Of a DNA stretch of 40,112 nucleotides, positions 17,249 to 24,237 are shown one piece after another (the first letter of the stretch is position 1; every line of letters starts with the position of its first letter). The stretch is from 02-FULL-45-11b sp041663485 (GTDB lineage Bacteria; Patescibacteriota; Patescibacteriia; Buchananbacterales; UBA6539): the NCBI GenBank assembly GCA_041663485.1, contig JBAYMO010000016.1, forward strand, positions 1 through 40,112, written 5' to 3'. A model generated the notes under the pieces. That model did not search any database. It had not been told where the DNA came from and saw only the letters and a program-made list of their open reading frames with translations. The position numbers and the translations under genes were made by a program.

Positions 17249-20086
17249 CTAAATTATTTCTTTCAAGTATTTTCCAGTCTCACTGTTTTTTGCCTTGATA
17301 ATATCCAGCGGCGTGCCTTGAGCCACAATTTCACCGCCGCGGTTGCCGCCCTCGGGACCCATATCAATAATCCAGTCGGCCGATTTAATCACATCCAGAT
17401 TATGTTCAATAATCAAAACCGTATTGCCCTTATCCACCAATTTATTTAAAACTGATAATAATTGTTTAATGTCTTCATAATGCAAACCGGTGGTTGGCTC
17501 ATCCAAGATATACAGAGTCTTGCCGCTAGATCTTCGGGAAAGTTCCGTCGATAATTTTACGCGCTGGGCCTCACCGCCCGATAAAGTCGTGGCCGGCTGA
17601 CCCAATTTCACGTAACCCAAACCGACTTCGTATAAAGTTTTTAGTTTGGTATAAATAATCGGATGATTCTTAAAAAATTTCATGGCCTCTTCCACGGACA
17701 TATCCAAAATATCGGCAATGTTCTTGCCTTGATAGTGAACTTCCAAAATTTCTTGTTTATAGCGACGGCCATGGCATTCCTCGCATTGAATATATACATC
17801 GGGTAAGAATTGCATTTCAATTTTTACCAAACCCTCACCACCGCAGTTTTCGCAGCGACCGGCCTGGGAGTTAAAACTGAATTTACCGGCTTTATAGCCG
17901 CGCACTTTTCCTTCTTGAGTTTGCGTGAATAAATCACGAATATAAGTAAACACGCCGGTGTAAGTCGCCGGATTAGAACGCGGCGTCCGGCCGATTGAAG
18001 ACTGGTCAATGGCAATAATTTTATCAATATTTTCAATCCCCCTGATTTCCTTGTGTTTACCCGGCACGTCTTTAGCGCGATAAAATTTCTTGGCTAAAGC
18101 TTTGACTAAAATTTCCAGCATTAAAGTGGATTTGCCCGAACCGGAAACGCCGGTCAAACAGACGAATTTACCCAAAGGAATTTTGGCATCAATATTTTTC
18201 AAATTAAATTCCTGGGCGCCGATAATTTCCAAATATTTGCCGTTACCTTTACGAAAAGTTTTTGGCATTTTAATTTTTAGGTCGCCGGCCAAATATCTTC
18301 CAGTTAATGAATTCTTATTCTTTTTAATCGCGGCCGGGCTGCCCTGAGCCACGACTTTGCCGCCGGTTTCTCCCGCGCCCGGGCCGATGTCGATAATTTC
18401 GTCGGCAGCTTCCATGGTCATACTGTCGTGTTCAACGACGATAACCGTGTTGCCCAAATCCCGCAGATATTTTAGGGTGTCAATCAACTTTTGATTATCG
18501 CGCTGATGTAAACCGATAGACGGTTCATCCAAAATATAAACAATACCGGTTAAAGACAAGCCCAGTTGCGTGGCTAAACGAATACGCTGGGCTTCGCCAC
18601 CGGCCAAAGTGGCAGCCGGCCGATCCAAAGTTAAATAACCCAACCCCACGCTGTTTAAATAATTCAAACGAGACAAAATTTCTTTATTAACCTGCGTGGC
18701 AATCTTTTGCTCCCGCGCGCTCAAGGCTTCTTTGTCTTTATTATTTTTGGAAAGTTTGTTAAAAAATTCAATCAATTGTTCAATGGTTTTGCCGGTAATC
18801 TCCGAGATATTTTGTCCGCCCACGGTTACCGCCAAAAAAATTTCTTTTAATCTTTTGCCGCCGCAAGTCGGACAAACAAAAACCCTCATATACTGCTCAA
18901 TTTCCGAACGCAAATAATCCGAGGTGGTTTCCTGGTGTTTGTCCGCCAAAATTTTCAAAACGCCGGCAAAAATTTTCTTTTCCCCATTGACCAAGTACTC
19001 CTTGGCACCGCTGCCGTTGAGCACCAAATCCAAAGCTTTCTTGGGCAAATCAGCCACCGGCACGTTTAAAGAAAAATTATTTTCTTTAGCCACGGCCTGC
19101 AGTAAGTCAAAATAAATATTTTGATTGACAAAATTTCTCGCCCAAGGCTTGATGGCGCCTTCGGCCAAAGTCAAACGCGAATTGGGAATGACCAGTTCGG
19201 CATCAACTTCTAAACGAGTGCCCAAGCCCAAACATTTCGGACAAGCGCCGGCCGGACTATTGAAAGAAAAATTTCTCGGCTCTAAATGCGGCAGGCTGAT
19301 TTGACATTGGCGGCAGAAAAAATGCTGGGAAAAAAATTTTTCTTCGCCGTTAATAATCATAATGATTTGGCCATCGCCTAAATCCAAAGCTAATTCCACC
19401 GAGCGGGAAAATTCGTCTTTAAAAATTTCGTATTGTTCCGACTGGTATTTTAAATCGCCGACCACAATTTCCACCTTATCCTGGCTGTTGTAATTTGATA
19501 AATTATCTTTTTCTAAATCTTTCAGCTCGCCGTTGATTCTCACTTTTTTAAAGCCGGAATTTTTAATTTCGGCAAAAGTCTTATGATGCTCTTGACTTTG
19601 AGTATTAAATGTCGGCGCTAAAATCAAAACTGACTTTTGCTCTTTGCCTTTTATTTGATTTAAAACATGAATAATAATCTGACCGGTCGATTGCTCCATT
19701 AATTCGTGGCCGCATTTGGGACAATGGACGTGTCCGATGCGCGAAAAAAGTAAACGCAAATAATCATAAATTTCCGTGATCGTGCCCACAGTCGAGCGCG
19801 GGTTGGTCATAGTCGTGCGCTGATCAATGGAAATGGCCGGCGACAGGCCTTCAATGGAATCCACATCCGGCTTGTCCATTAAACCTAAAAATTGCCGAGC
19901 ATAAGTCGACAATGATTCAACATAACGGCGCTGACCCTCAGCGTAGATGGTATCAAATGCCAAAGATGATTTGCCGGAGCCGGAAATACCGGTTAGAACC
20001 ACCAATTTATCCCGCGGAATATCAATATCAATATTCTTCAGATTATGAACCCGGGCGCCGCGAATCTTGATAAATTTGTTGGACAT
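17249..20086 (-). CDS. uvrA: Excinuclease ABC subunit A
   Basis: UvrA is the damage-sensing ATPase of nucleotide excision repair; it loads UvrB at bulky lesions. The 945-residue protein has both ABC modules. Walker A motifs are GISGSGKS (33-40) and GVSGSGKST (near 645); signatures are LAGGEAQRIRL and LSGGEAQRVKL; Walker B stretches are VYILDEPSIGLH and LYILDEPTTGLH. Zinc modules appear as CRQCQ...CPKC and CENCGG...CEECHGRRY. The DNA-binding insertion with the early CPKCGHELM cluster is also kept. It is a single-gene unit with its own strong promoter and terminator. Its leader carries the terminator of the upstream pilin/hydrolase operon. Confidence 0.97.
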   Translation of the reverse strand: MSNKFIKIRGARVHNLKNIDIDIPRDKLVVLTGISGSGKSSLAFDTIYAEGQRRYVESLSTYARQFLGLMDKPDVDSIEGLSPAISIDQRTTMTNPRSTVGTITEIYDYLRLLFSRIGHVHCPKCGHELMEQSTGQIIIHVLNQIKGKEQKSVLILAPTFNTQSQEHHKTFAEIKNSGFKKVRINGELKDLEKDNLSNYNSQDKVEIVVGDLKYQSEQYEIFKDEFSRSVELALDLGDGQIIMIINGEEKFFSQHFFCRQCQISLPHLEPRNFSFNSPAGACPKCLGLGTRLEVDAELVIPNSRLTLAEGAIKPWARNFVNQNIYFDLLQAVAKENNFSLNVPVADLPKKALDLVLNGSGAKEYLVNGEKKIFAGVLKILADKHQETTSDYLRSEIEQYMRVFVCPTCGGKRLKEIFLAVTVGGQNISEITGKTIEQLIEFFNKLSKNNKDKEALSAREQKIATQVNKEILSRLNYLNSVGLGYLTLDRPAATLAGGEAQRIRLATQLGLSLTGIVYILDEPSIGLHQRDNQKLIDTLKYLRDLGNTVIVVEHDSMTMEAADEIIDIGPGAGETGGKVVAQGSPAAIKKNKNSLTGRYLAGDLKIKMPKTFRKGNGKYLEIIGAQEFNLKNIDAKIPLGKFVCLTGVSGSGKSTLMLEILVKALAKKFYRAKDVPGKHKEIRGIENIDKIIAIDQSSIGRTPRSNPATYTGVFTYIRDLFTQTQEGKVRGYKAGKFSFNSQAGRCENCGGEGLVKIEMQFLPDVYIQCEECHGRRYKQEILEVHYQGKNIADILDMSVEEAMKFFKNHPIIYTKLKTLYEVGLGYVKLGQPATTLSGGEAQRVKLSTELSRRSSGKTLYILDEPTTGLHYEDIKQLLSVLNKLVDKGNTVLIIEHNLDVIKSADWIIDMGPEGGNRGGEIVAQGTPLDIIKAKNSETGKYLKEII

Positions 20087-20116
20087 AATTTTTATTCAAA
20101 AATAAAAGTCTAAAGA

Positions 20117-20168
20117 TAAAAAAACAAGTGCTAATGCTTCAAACTAAGAATACATTTTACACTTGTTT
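20117..20168 (-). terminator. Terminator of the DsbA/pilin-hydrolase operon, interleaved with the uvrA promoter
   Basis: On the minus strand the arm AAACAAGTG (20168-20160) pairs with CACTTGTTT (20130-20122), with some further inner pairing (AATG/CATT), and a run of seven T follows (20124-20118). The left arm lies inside the spacer of the uvrA promoter, and the -10 box falls in the loop. Transcripts starting at the uvrA promoter lack the left arm, so they should not be terminated here. Confidence 0.65.
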
Positions 20169-20182
20169 GTCGTTTATGTCAA
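20154..20182 (-). promoter_or_regulatory. Promoter of uvrA
   Basis: A perfect -35 box TTGACA (20182-20177), a 17-base spacer and -10 box TAAAAT (20159-20154). Predicted start is near 20147, leaving a leader of about 60 bases before ATG 20086. No LexA-type operator (neither Gram-positive nor E. coli style) is visible. The inverted repeat flanking the -10 box is better explained as the upstream operon's terminator. Confidence 0.8.
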
Positions 20183-20221
20183 CAAGACTTTGACCGAATT
20201 GTTTTAAAATAAATTGTTGAA

Positions 20222-21544
20222 TTATCTATTAAGCTGCCATGCCCACTCGCTGTCCGGAAATTCCGTATGCCAATGCGGACCACTGCCGCCGGTTTGGACA
20301 ATGTTTTCATCAACCCAATACGAACCGTCCGGCATTTTATAAACCTTATTATACCAATGGTCATTCTCTTTGTTATCATCATTATTGTCGGCCGTACCAT
20401 CAGCTACCAGAGCACCACTTCTGATGTATTCATTACAGGCACTGCTAGACATAGAAAAATCCACTACTCGACCCGAGCTATGCCGGCCGGTTTTACGCCA
20501 GCCACTAGTTTGAGTGCAGCCCAAAGCCGCGTATTTATCTACAGCGCCCTTAGTTAACTCCGATAAATTCTTATCTGAAAAATTATTGCTACTTCCGGTT
20601 CTGGCCGCGTTAATTTCGTCATCCACCCCGGCACCAAAGCCCGGTAACTCCGACGGTTTAACGGATAATATCTGCAGCGGCTTTAAACTAACTAAACTTG
20701 GGTTGATGGTATACAAAATAATATAAGAAAACAAAGCCAATAATAAACCAACCAAAGCACCGGTAATATATTCTTTACCTTGAGTAACACGGCTAGGATT
20801 ACCGGCGGAAGTCAGCCACAAAAAACCACCGATCATAATCATAACCGCCGCCAAGAACGCGGCCAAGCCGACGATATATTGAAAAACCACGCCAATGTAT
20901 TGACCGAGCCAGGGAATGCTACAACTTTGACCAGCCCGACAACTGACTGGGTTAAATTTTATCAAAGTATTGCCAAATTTTACCTGCAAGACCGGAATAT
21001 ATTGCGAGGTATCAATATTATTATCCGTATTATCATATTGCATCGGTTCGGCTGAGGTCGGATGACAATTTGATTGACCACTACAAGCTCCGGCCGCCGG
21101 GCTGCAGGTATAAGAATGCAATACCCCATCTTCATCCATTCTAATATCAGCACTCGGAGCAAAGGAATGTTGGCATCCTTTGGCACTTACACCATCCGTA
21201 CAACAACCAACTTGCGATGTAGTGTTATTAACCGTACAGACACAGGAGCCGGCCACGTCGGTTGCATCTTGGCTGCATGTCTTTTGACCAGCACAAGCGC
21301 CATAGACAAAATCACAACTAACCCGGGATGTCCAAAAACTATCATTTTCCACTCCCTCATCGTCTGGACCAATTGAAGAAACGCAATTGTCTTCACTACT
21401 AACGCCATCAGTACACTTAACTGTACTTCTAGTCGAACAGACGCAACAGCCGGCCAGGGCGGGTTTGACCCAAACAAAAGTTTGTGCCAGACAAAAAATA
21501 AAAACTAAACTGAGGCTGGTAATTTTTACTCTTTTATTTTTCAT
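20222..21544 (-). CDS. T4SS-pilin-like membrane protein with Cys-rich ectodomain and C-terminal M15-type peptidase domain (440 aa)
   Basis: A signal peptide is followed by LAGC at 30-33, which could be a lipobox. Two Cys repeats of about 60 residues share the pattern CxC...CTDGVS...C...C...C (33-90 and 101-160). A VirB2/TrbC-like domain with two membrane helices (about 216-238 and 262-282) contains GGFLWLTSAGNPSRV. The C-terminal part (about 330-440) carries zinc-site motifs of M15 D,D-peptidases: H355-S-S-G-x3-D362 (SxHxxGxxxDF type) and PHWH at 423-426. It is predicted to cut peptidoglycan stem peptides from a membrane-tethered position. It is the last gene after dsbA and the 3D-domain paralogue, ending before a terminator. 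The membrane region is about 95% identical in DNA to the paralogue, but the C-terminus is unrelated. The exact M15 subfamily is unsure. Confidence 0.83.
   Translation of the reverse strand: MKNKRVKITSLSLVFIFCLAQTFVWVKPALAGCCVCSTRSTVKCTDGVSSEDNCVSSIGPDDEGVENDSFWTSRVSCDFVYGACAGQKTCSQDATDVAGSCVCTVNNTTSQVGCCTDGVSAKGCQHSFAPSADIRMDEDGVLHSYTCSPAAGACSGQSNCHPTSAEPMQYDNTDNNIDTSQYIPVLQVKFGNTLIKFNPVSCRAGQSCSIPWLGQYIGVVFQYIVGLAAFLAAVMIMIGGFLWLTSAGNPSRVTQGKEYITGALVGLLLALFSYIILYTINPSLVSLKPLQILSVKPSELPGFGAGVDDEINAARTGSSNNFSDKNLSELTKGAVDKYAALGCTQTSGWRKTGRHSSGRVVDFSMSSSACNEYIRSGALVADGTADNNDDNKENDHWYNKVYKMPDGSYWVDENIVQTGGSGPHWHTEFPDSEWAWQLNR
20757..20920. repeat. Duplicated pilin-domain DNA, copy A
   Basis: These 164 bases align without gaps to 22184-22347, with nine differences counted by eye. 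Eight are A here against G in the other copy on the plus strand, mostly at silent codon positions. The flanking coding DNA diverges much more, so this block is either under strong constraint or kept alike by gene conversion. Confidence 0.85.
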
Positions 21545-21574
21545 ATTACTTACTTAATTCCGTGGTGATAATTT
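21506..21574. repeat. Direct repeat, copy A: duplicated dsbA 3' end plus gene start
   Basis: 69 bases match 22921-22989 with one mismatch. The block spans the signal-peptide start of the paralogue and, upstream of its ATG (21544), a leftover of the dsbA 3' end: codons for EIITTELSK and the stop at 21575-21546. Beyond 21575 the similarity stops abruptly. This marks the duplication joint between the two pilin-hydrolase genes. Confidence 0.85.
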
Positions 21575-21575
21575 C
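21546..21575 (-). pseudogene. Remnant of the dsbA 3' end left by tandem duplication
   Basis: Minus-strand codons read E-I-I-T-T-E-L-S-K-stop, matching the last residues of the intact DsbA-like protein (K-I-I-T-T-E-L-S-K). There is no dsbA sequence further upstream; the 3' end of the 453-residue paralogue comes directly before it. It is non-functional, but it shows that the duplicated unit began inside dsbA. Confidence 0.8.
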
Positions 21576-21597
21576 TTGGCTTTAAAAAATTATGACT

Positions 21598-22959
21598 TTA
21601 TTCACCGCAAGCCCCAACCTTCGTCTCATATTTACCAGTCACTTGCATGGCCTGATCACAAGAGCTGGAAAAGATATCAAAATGCTTGCCCTTAATCTTT
21701 CCGCCGCGATCAGTAACGGTATAAGTTTTGCCGCCCAAACAAATCTGCGAGCCAAAGGCAAAACACGAATCAGCCGCCACCTGGCCGACTTGCGGCGAAG
21801 CGCCGGAAGCGGTTTTATCACAGTAGTTGGTAGTACTAGCATCAAAAGATTTACATGATTTCCAGGTCATACTACTCGAATTGCAATCATCTTTTTCATT
21901 GCGCCCGGCCGGACACTCACAATTCAGGCCGACCGCGCATAAAAAATCATGATCACTGCCGTAATTTGAACGCTCCGGCTTGCAATAGCCCGTGGCCAAA
22001 GCCGTAAAACCATCTTCTTTTTCCTTGGCAGTTGGACAACCAACAGACTCGGCCTCTTGAACTACATTGTCCATAGAAATAGGCGTAATTTGCTTCAAGG
22101 TCAATGGCCCAAACGAAACTAAATTCGGATTGATGGTGTATAAAACAATATAAGAAAATAAAGCTAGAAGCAGTCCGGTCAAAGCACCGGTAATGTATTC
22201 TTTGCCTTGAGTAACGCGGCTGGGATTACCGGCGGAAGTCAGCCACAAAAAACCGCCGATCATAATCATGACAGCCGCCAAGAACGCGGCCAAGCCGACG
22301 ATATATTGAAAGACCACGCCGATGTATTGACCGAGCCAGGGAATGCTGCAGTCTTCGCCTGATCGACAGGTTATTGAATCAAAAAGCACGGTCGTGTTAC
22401 CAAATTTTACCTGCAAAATAGGCGTATAACCCGTAGTATCAATGGCTTGTACTTCATTTTTAAATAAAGATTCCCCCTTGGGATCACATCCCGAATTGGT
22501 ATCACAAGCCCCGATCGACAAAGCACAATTATATGAAATAATACTGTCATCGCCATACGTACTAGCCGGACTAAATAAATCTTTACATTGTTCTTGGCTG
22601 ATACCATCCGTGCAGCTAACCAAGTCGCCTGAACTCTTGGTAACATTACAAATACAGCAACTGGCGGGAGCGATAGTTGTGGCTTTACATTCACCTTGAC
22701 TGGCGCAAGCCCCGGCGACCGGATTACAATGATACGGCAATTCCATACCGTCTTCGTTAGTAGCCTCGGGTGGATCAAACGTATTGTTGCACTTATTTTC
22801 CATGACACCATCAGTGCAAGTGACCACATCCTCCACCTTACTAATAGTACAAATACAACAACTCGTTGCCGCCACGGGCTCGACCCAAACAAAAATTTGC
22901 ACCAGGCAAAAAATAAAAAATAAACTGAGGCTGGTAATTTTTACTCTTTTATTTTTCAT
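21598..22959 (-). CDS. T4SS-pilin-like membrane protein with Cys-rich ectodomain and C-terminal 3D domain (453 aa)
   Basis: The architecture parallels the neighbouring 440-residue protein: signal peptide (1-33), two Cys repeats with CTDG cores (about 34-91 and 101-158), and a VirB2/TrbC-like two-helix domain (about 207-285). The C-terminal region (about 315-453) is instead a 3D domain, the double-psi barrel of MltA/YuiC/Rpf-like lytic enzymes. It begins FTALATGYC and has the three expected aspartates: VAAD (D397), TVTDRGGKIKG (D417) and HFDIF (D428). Extra Cys pairs suggest a disulfide-stabilised variant. The predicted role is cleavage or remodelling of peptidoglycan glycan strands at the cell surface. 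It starts 1 base after the dsbA stop, so it is translated from the same mRNA. I inferred the 3D assignment from motifs; the remainder is clear. Confidence 0.83.
   Translation of the reverse strand: MKNKRVKITSLSLFFIFCLVQIFVWVEPVAATSCCICTISKVEDVVTCTDGVMENKCNNTFDPPEATNEDGMELPYHCNPVAGACASQGECKATTIAPASCCICNVTKSSGDLVSCTDGISQEQCKDLFSPASTYGDDSIISYNCALSIGACDTNSGCDPKGESLFKNEVQAIDTTGYTPILQVKFGNTTVLFDSITCRSGEDCSIPWLGQYIGVVFQYIVGLAAFLAAVMIMIGGFLWLTSAGNPSRVTQGKEYITGALTGLLLALFSYIVLYTINPNLVSFGPLTLKQITPISMDNVVQEAESVGCPTAKEKEDGFTALATGYCKPERSNYGSDHDFLCAVGLNCECPAGRNEKDDCNSSSMTWKSCKSFDASTTNYCDKTASGASPQVGQVAADSCFAFGSQICLGGKTYTVTDRGGKIKGKHFDIFSSSCDQAMQVTGKYETKVGACGE
22184..22347. repeat. Duplicated pilin-domain DNA, copy B
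   Basis: Partner of 20757-20920, inside the 3D-domain paralogue. It encodes the two-helix membrane domain from IPWLGQYIG to about TGAL. Confidence 0.85.
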
Positions 22960-22989
22960 ATTACTTACTTAATTCCGTGGTAATAATTT
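22921..22989. repeat. Direct repeat, copy B: intact dsbA end plus gene start
   Basis: Partner of 21506-21574 with one mismatch. Here the block covers the true dsbA 3' end (stop at 22963-22961) and the start of the 453-residue gene (ATG 22959). It is the ancestral arrangement, because only this copy continues into dsbA. Confidence 0.85.
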
Positions 22990-23719
22990 TTTCAAATACC
23001 GAAAATGGCAGAGCGCCCGCCACTTTCTGGCCGTTAATAAAGAATGTGGGCGTGGCTCGAACCCCGGCCTGATAACCTTCGGTTAAATCTTTTTCAATCG
23101 CCGGCAAATATTTTTCCGAAGTCAGGCAGCTGCCGAATTGCACGCTGTTTAAACCCAATTTAATGGCATAAGTTTTGATTTGTTCTTCGGTTAAATCATC
23201 AACGGTTTCAAAAAGCAAGTCGTGCATTTCCCAAAATTTACCTTGCTCCTGAGCACAATTTCCGGCCACCGCTTCCACCAACGATAGCGGCCGATCAGCC
23301 ACCGCCGGAAAATCACGATAGACAAATAATACTTTGTCACCATAGTCTCTGATTAATTGCTTTATAACCGGATAAGCCTCGCGACAGGCCGAACAAGTAA
23401 AATCCGCGAATTCCACGATTACCACTTTAGCCTGACTTTGACCGGTTCGCGGGTCATCGGCGTTAGCCAAAAAAATCTTTGGCGTCGTGGAAGTAGCTGT
23501 AGTCTGATTAAAAAGCTCAGCCGGAGAAACTTGACCTGAACGGAGTAAAATTACCATCTGAACCAAATAAAAACCGACGGCAATAAATAAAACGGCCAAC
23601 AAGGTCAAGATTGCCAGAATCAATCTGCCCCACCAATATTGATACCATCTTTTTTGGCGAGAGGCTTTGACCGAACGACTAGCATTGGGCTGATCAAAAG
23701 AAACATTATCACTATACAT
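22961..23719 (-). CDS. DsbA-like membrane-anchored thiol-disulfide oxidoreductase (252 aa)
   Basis: A short cytoplasmic N-terminus and a membrane helix (about residues 32-58) anchor a DsbA/thioredoxin-4 domain outside the membrane. The active site is C109-S-A-C112 in FADFTCSAC, and the cis-proline loop appears as RATPTFFINGQ near the C-terminus. It should introduce or shuffle disulfides in exported proteins. The obvious clients are the two Cys-rich pilin-hydrolases directly downstream in the same operon, and possibly the giant Cys-rich protein. Start chosen at ATG 23719: an in-frame ATG at 23749 exists, but an extended -10 box (23740-23732) lies inside that extension, so the mRNA should begin after it. 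Confidence 0.9.
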   Translation of the reverse strand: MYSDNVSFDQPNASRSVKASRQKRWYQYWWGRLILAILTLLAVLFIAVGFYLVQMVILLRSGQVSPAELFNQTTATSTTPKIFLANADDPRTGQSQAKVVIVEFADFTCSACREAYPVIKQLIRDYGDKVLFVYRDFPAVADRPLSLVEAVAGNCAQEQGKFWEMHDLLFETVDDLTEEQIKTYAIKLGLNSVQFGSCLTSEKYLPAIEKDLTEGYQAGVRATPTFFINGQKVAGALPFSVFEKIITTELSK

Positions 23720-23731
23720 AATATTAAATAT

Positions 23732-23740
23732 ATTATAACA
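23732..23740 (-). promoter_or_regulatory. Extended -10 promoter of the dsbA operon
   Basis: TGTTATAAT on the minus strand is a TGn plus consensus -10 box. No convincing -35 box is present. Predicted start is near 23725, only about 6 bases before ATG 23719, so the message is nearly leaderless. Confidence 0.55.
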
Positions 23741-23769
23741 TAAAAGCATAAGAATAAAAAATTACTCAG

Positions 23770-23907
23770 ATGTCAAATTTAAACCATCTGGCGGAAAAAA
23801 TTGAAAAACACTACCAACAACGCGATCGGCGAAAAACCAAAAAGATGAAAGTGTCCGGACGCAGCGTGATTAATTTAAAAAAAATTATCACCCAAAAGGC
23901 AAAATAA
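23770..23907 (+). CDS. Small basic protein (45 aa), unknown function
   Basis: ATG 23770 to TAA 23905-23907 encodes 45 residues, very rich in Lys and Arg (RDRRKTKKMKVSGRSV, then LKKIITQKAK). There is no signal peptide or membrane helix. The composition suggests binding to RNA, ribosome or DNA. It is divergent from dsbA and lies just upstream of secG, which has its own promoter. I do not recognise a named family. Codon use looks like its neighbours. Support is moderate because the gene is short and no ribosome-binding site is seen. Confidence 0.5.
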   Translation: MSNLNHLAEKIEKHYQQRDRRKTKKMKVSGRSVINLKKIITQKAK

Positions 23908-23951
23908 TCACCGCCGACCACGCATATTAAACAATATTAGTCCTAATTGGG

Positions 23952-23980
23952 TTGACATAACTTCAATTCTCTGCTAGACT
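23952..23980 (+). promoter_or_regulatory. Promoter of secG, leaderless geometry
   Basis: A perfect -35 box TTGACA (23952-23957), a 17-base spacer and TAGACT (23975-23980). ATG is at 23990, 9 bases after the -10 box, so transcription should start within about two bases of the start codon. Confidence 0.7.
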
Positions 23981-23989
23981 ACAACCATT

Positions 23990-24202
23990 ATGAATATTCT
24001 CCAAATCGTTCAAATTATAACCGCCATCCTTTTAATTGCCGCCATTTTAATGCAAAATCGCGGAGCCGGTTTAGGCGCGACTTTCGGCGGTGAAGGCAAT
24101 GTCTATCGGACTAAACGGGGTATGGAAAAATCCCTATTTGTTGCGACCATCATTCTCTCGGCTATATTTTTAGCAACTGCTTTGGCAAGCATTGTTTTTT
24201 AA
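23990..24202 (+). CDS. secG: Preprotein translocase subunit SecG
   Basis: SecG is the small helper of the SecYEG channel. The 70-residue protein has two membrane helices (about 3-20 and 49-69) joined by the conserved cytoplasmic loop with LMQNRGAGLGATFGG, diagnostic for the family. It is followed after 35 bases by the peptide-binding protein gene, probably on the same mRNA. As the Sec channel exports the Cys-rich proteins of this window, its nearness to dsbA may be meaningful, but the two are divergent. Confidence 0.93.
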   Translation: MNILQIVQIITAILLIAAILMQNRGAGLGATFGGEGNVYRTKRGMEKSLFVATIILSAIFLATALASIVF

Positions 24203-24237
24203 CTTAGCTTGCCACTAATAACAAAAACAAATTTTTT

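Noticed and set aside
20122..20168. Inverted repeat around the uvrA -10 box as an SOS (LexA) operator.
   Set aside because: The arms do not resemble known LexA boxes, the spacing is too wide, and a T-run follows the right arm on the minus strand, which fits a terminator.
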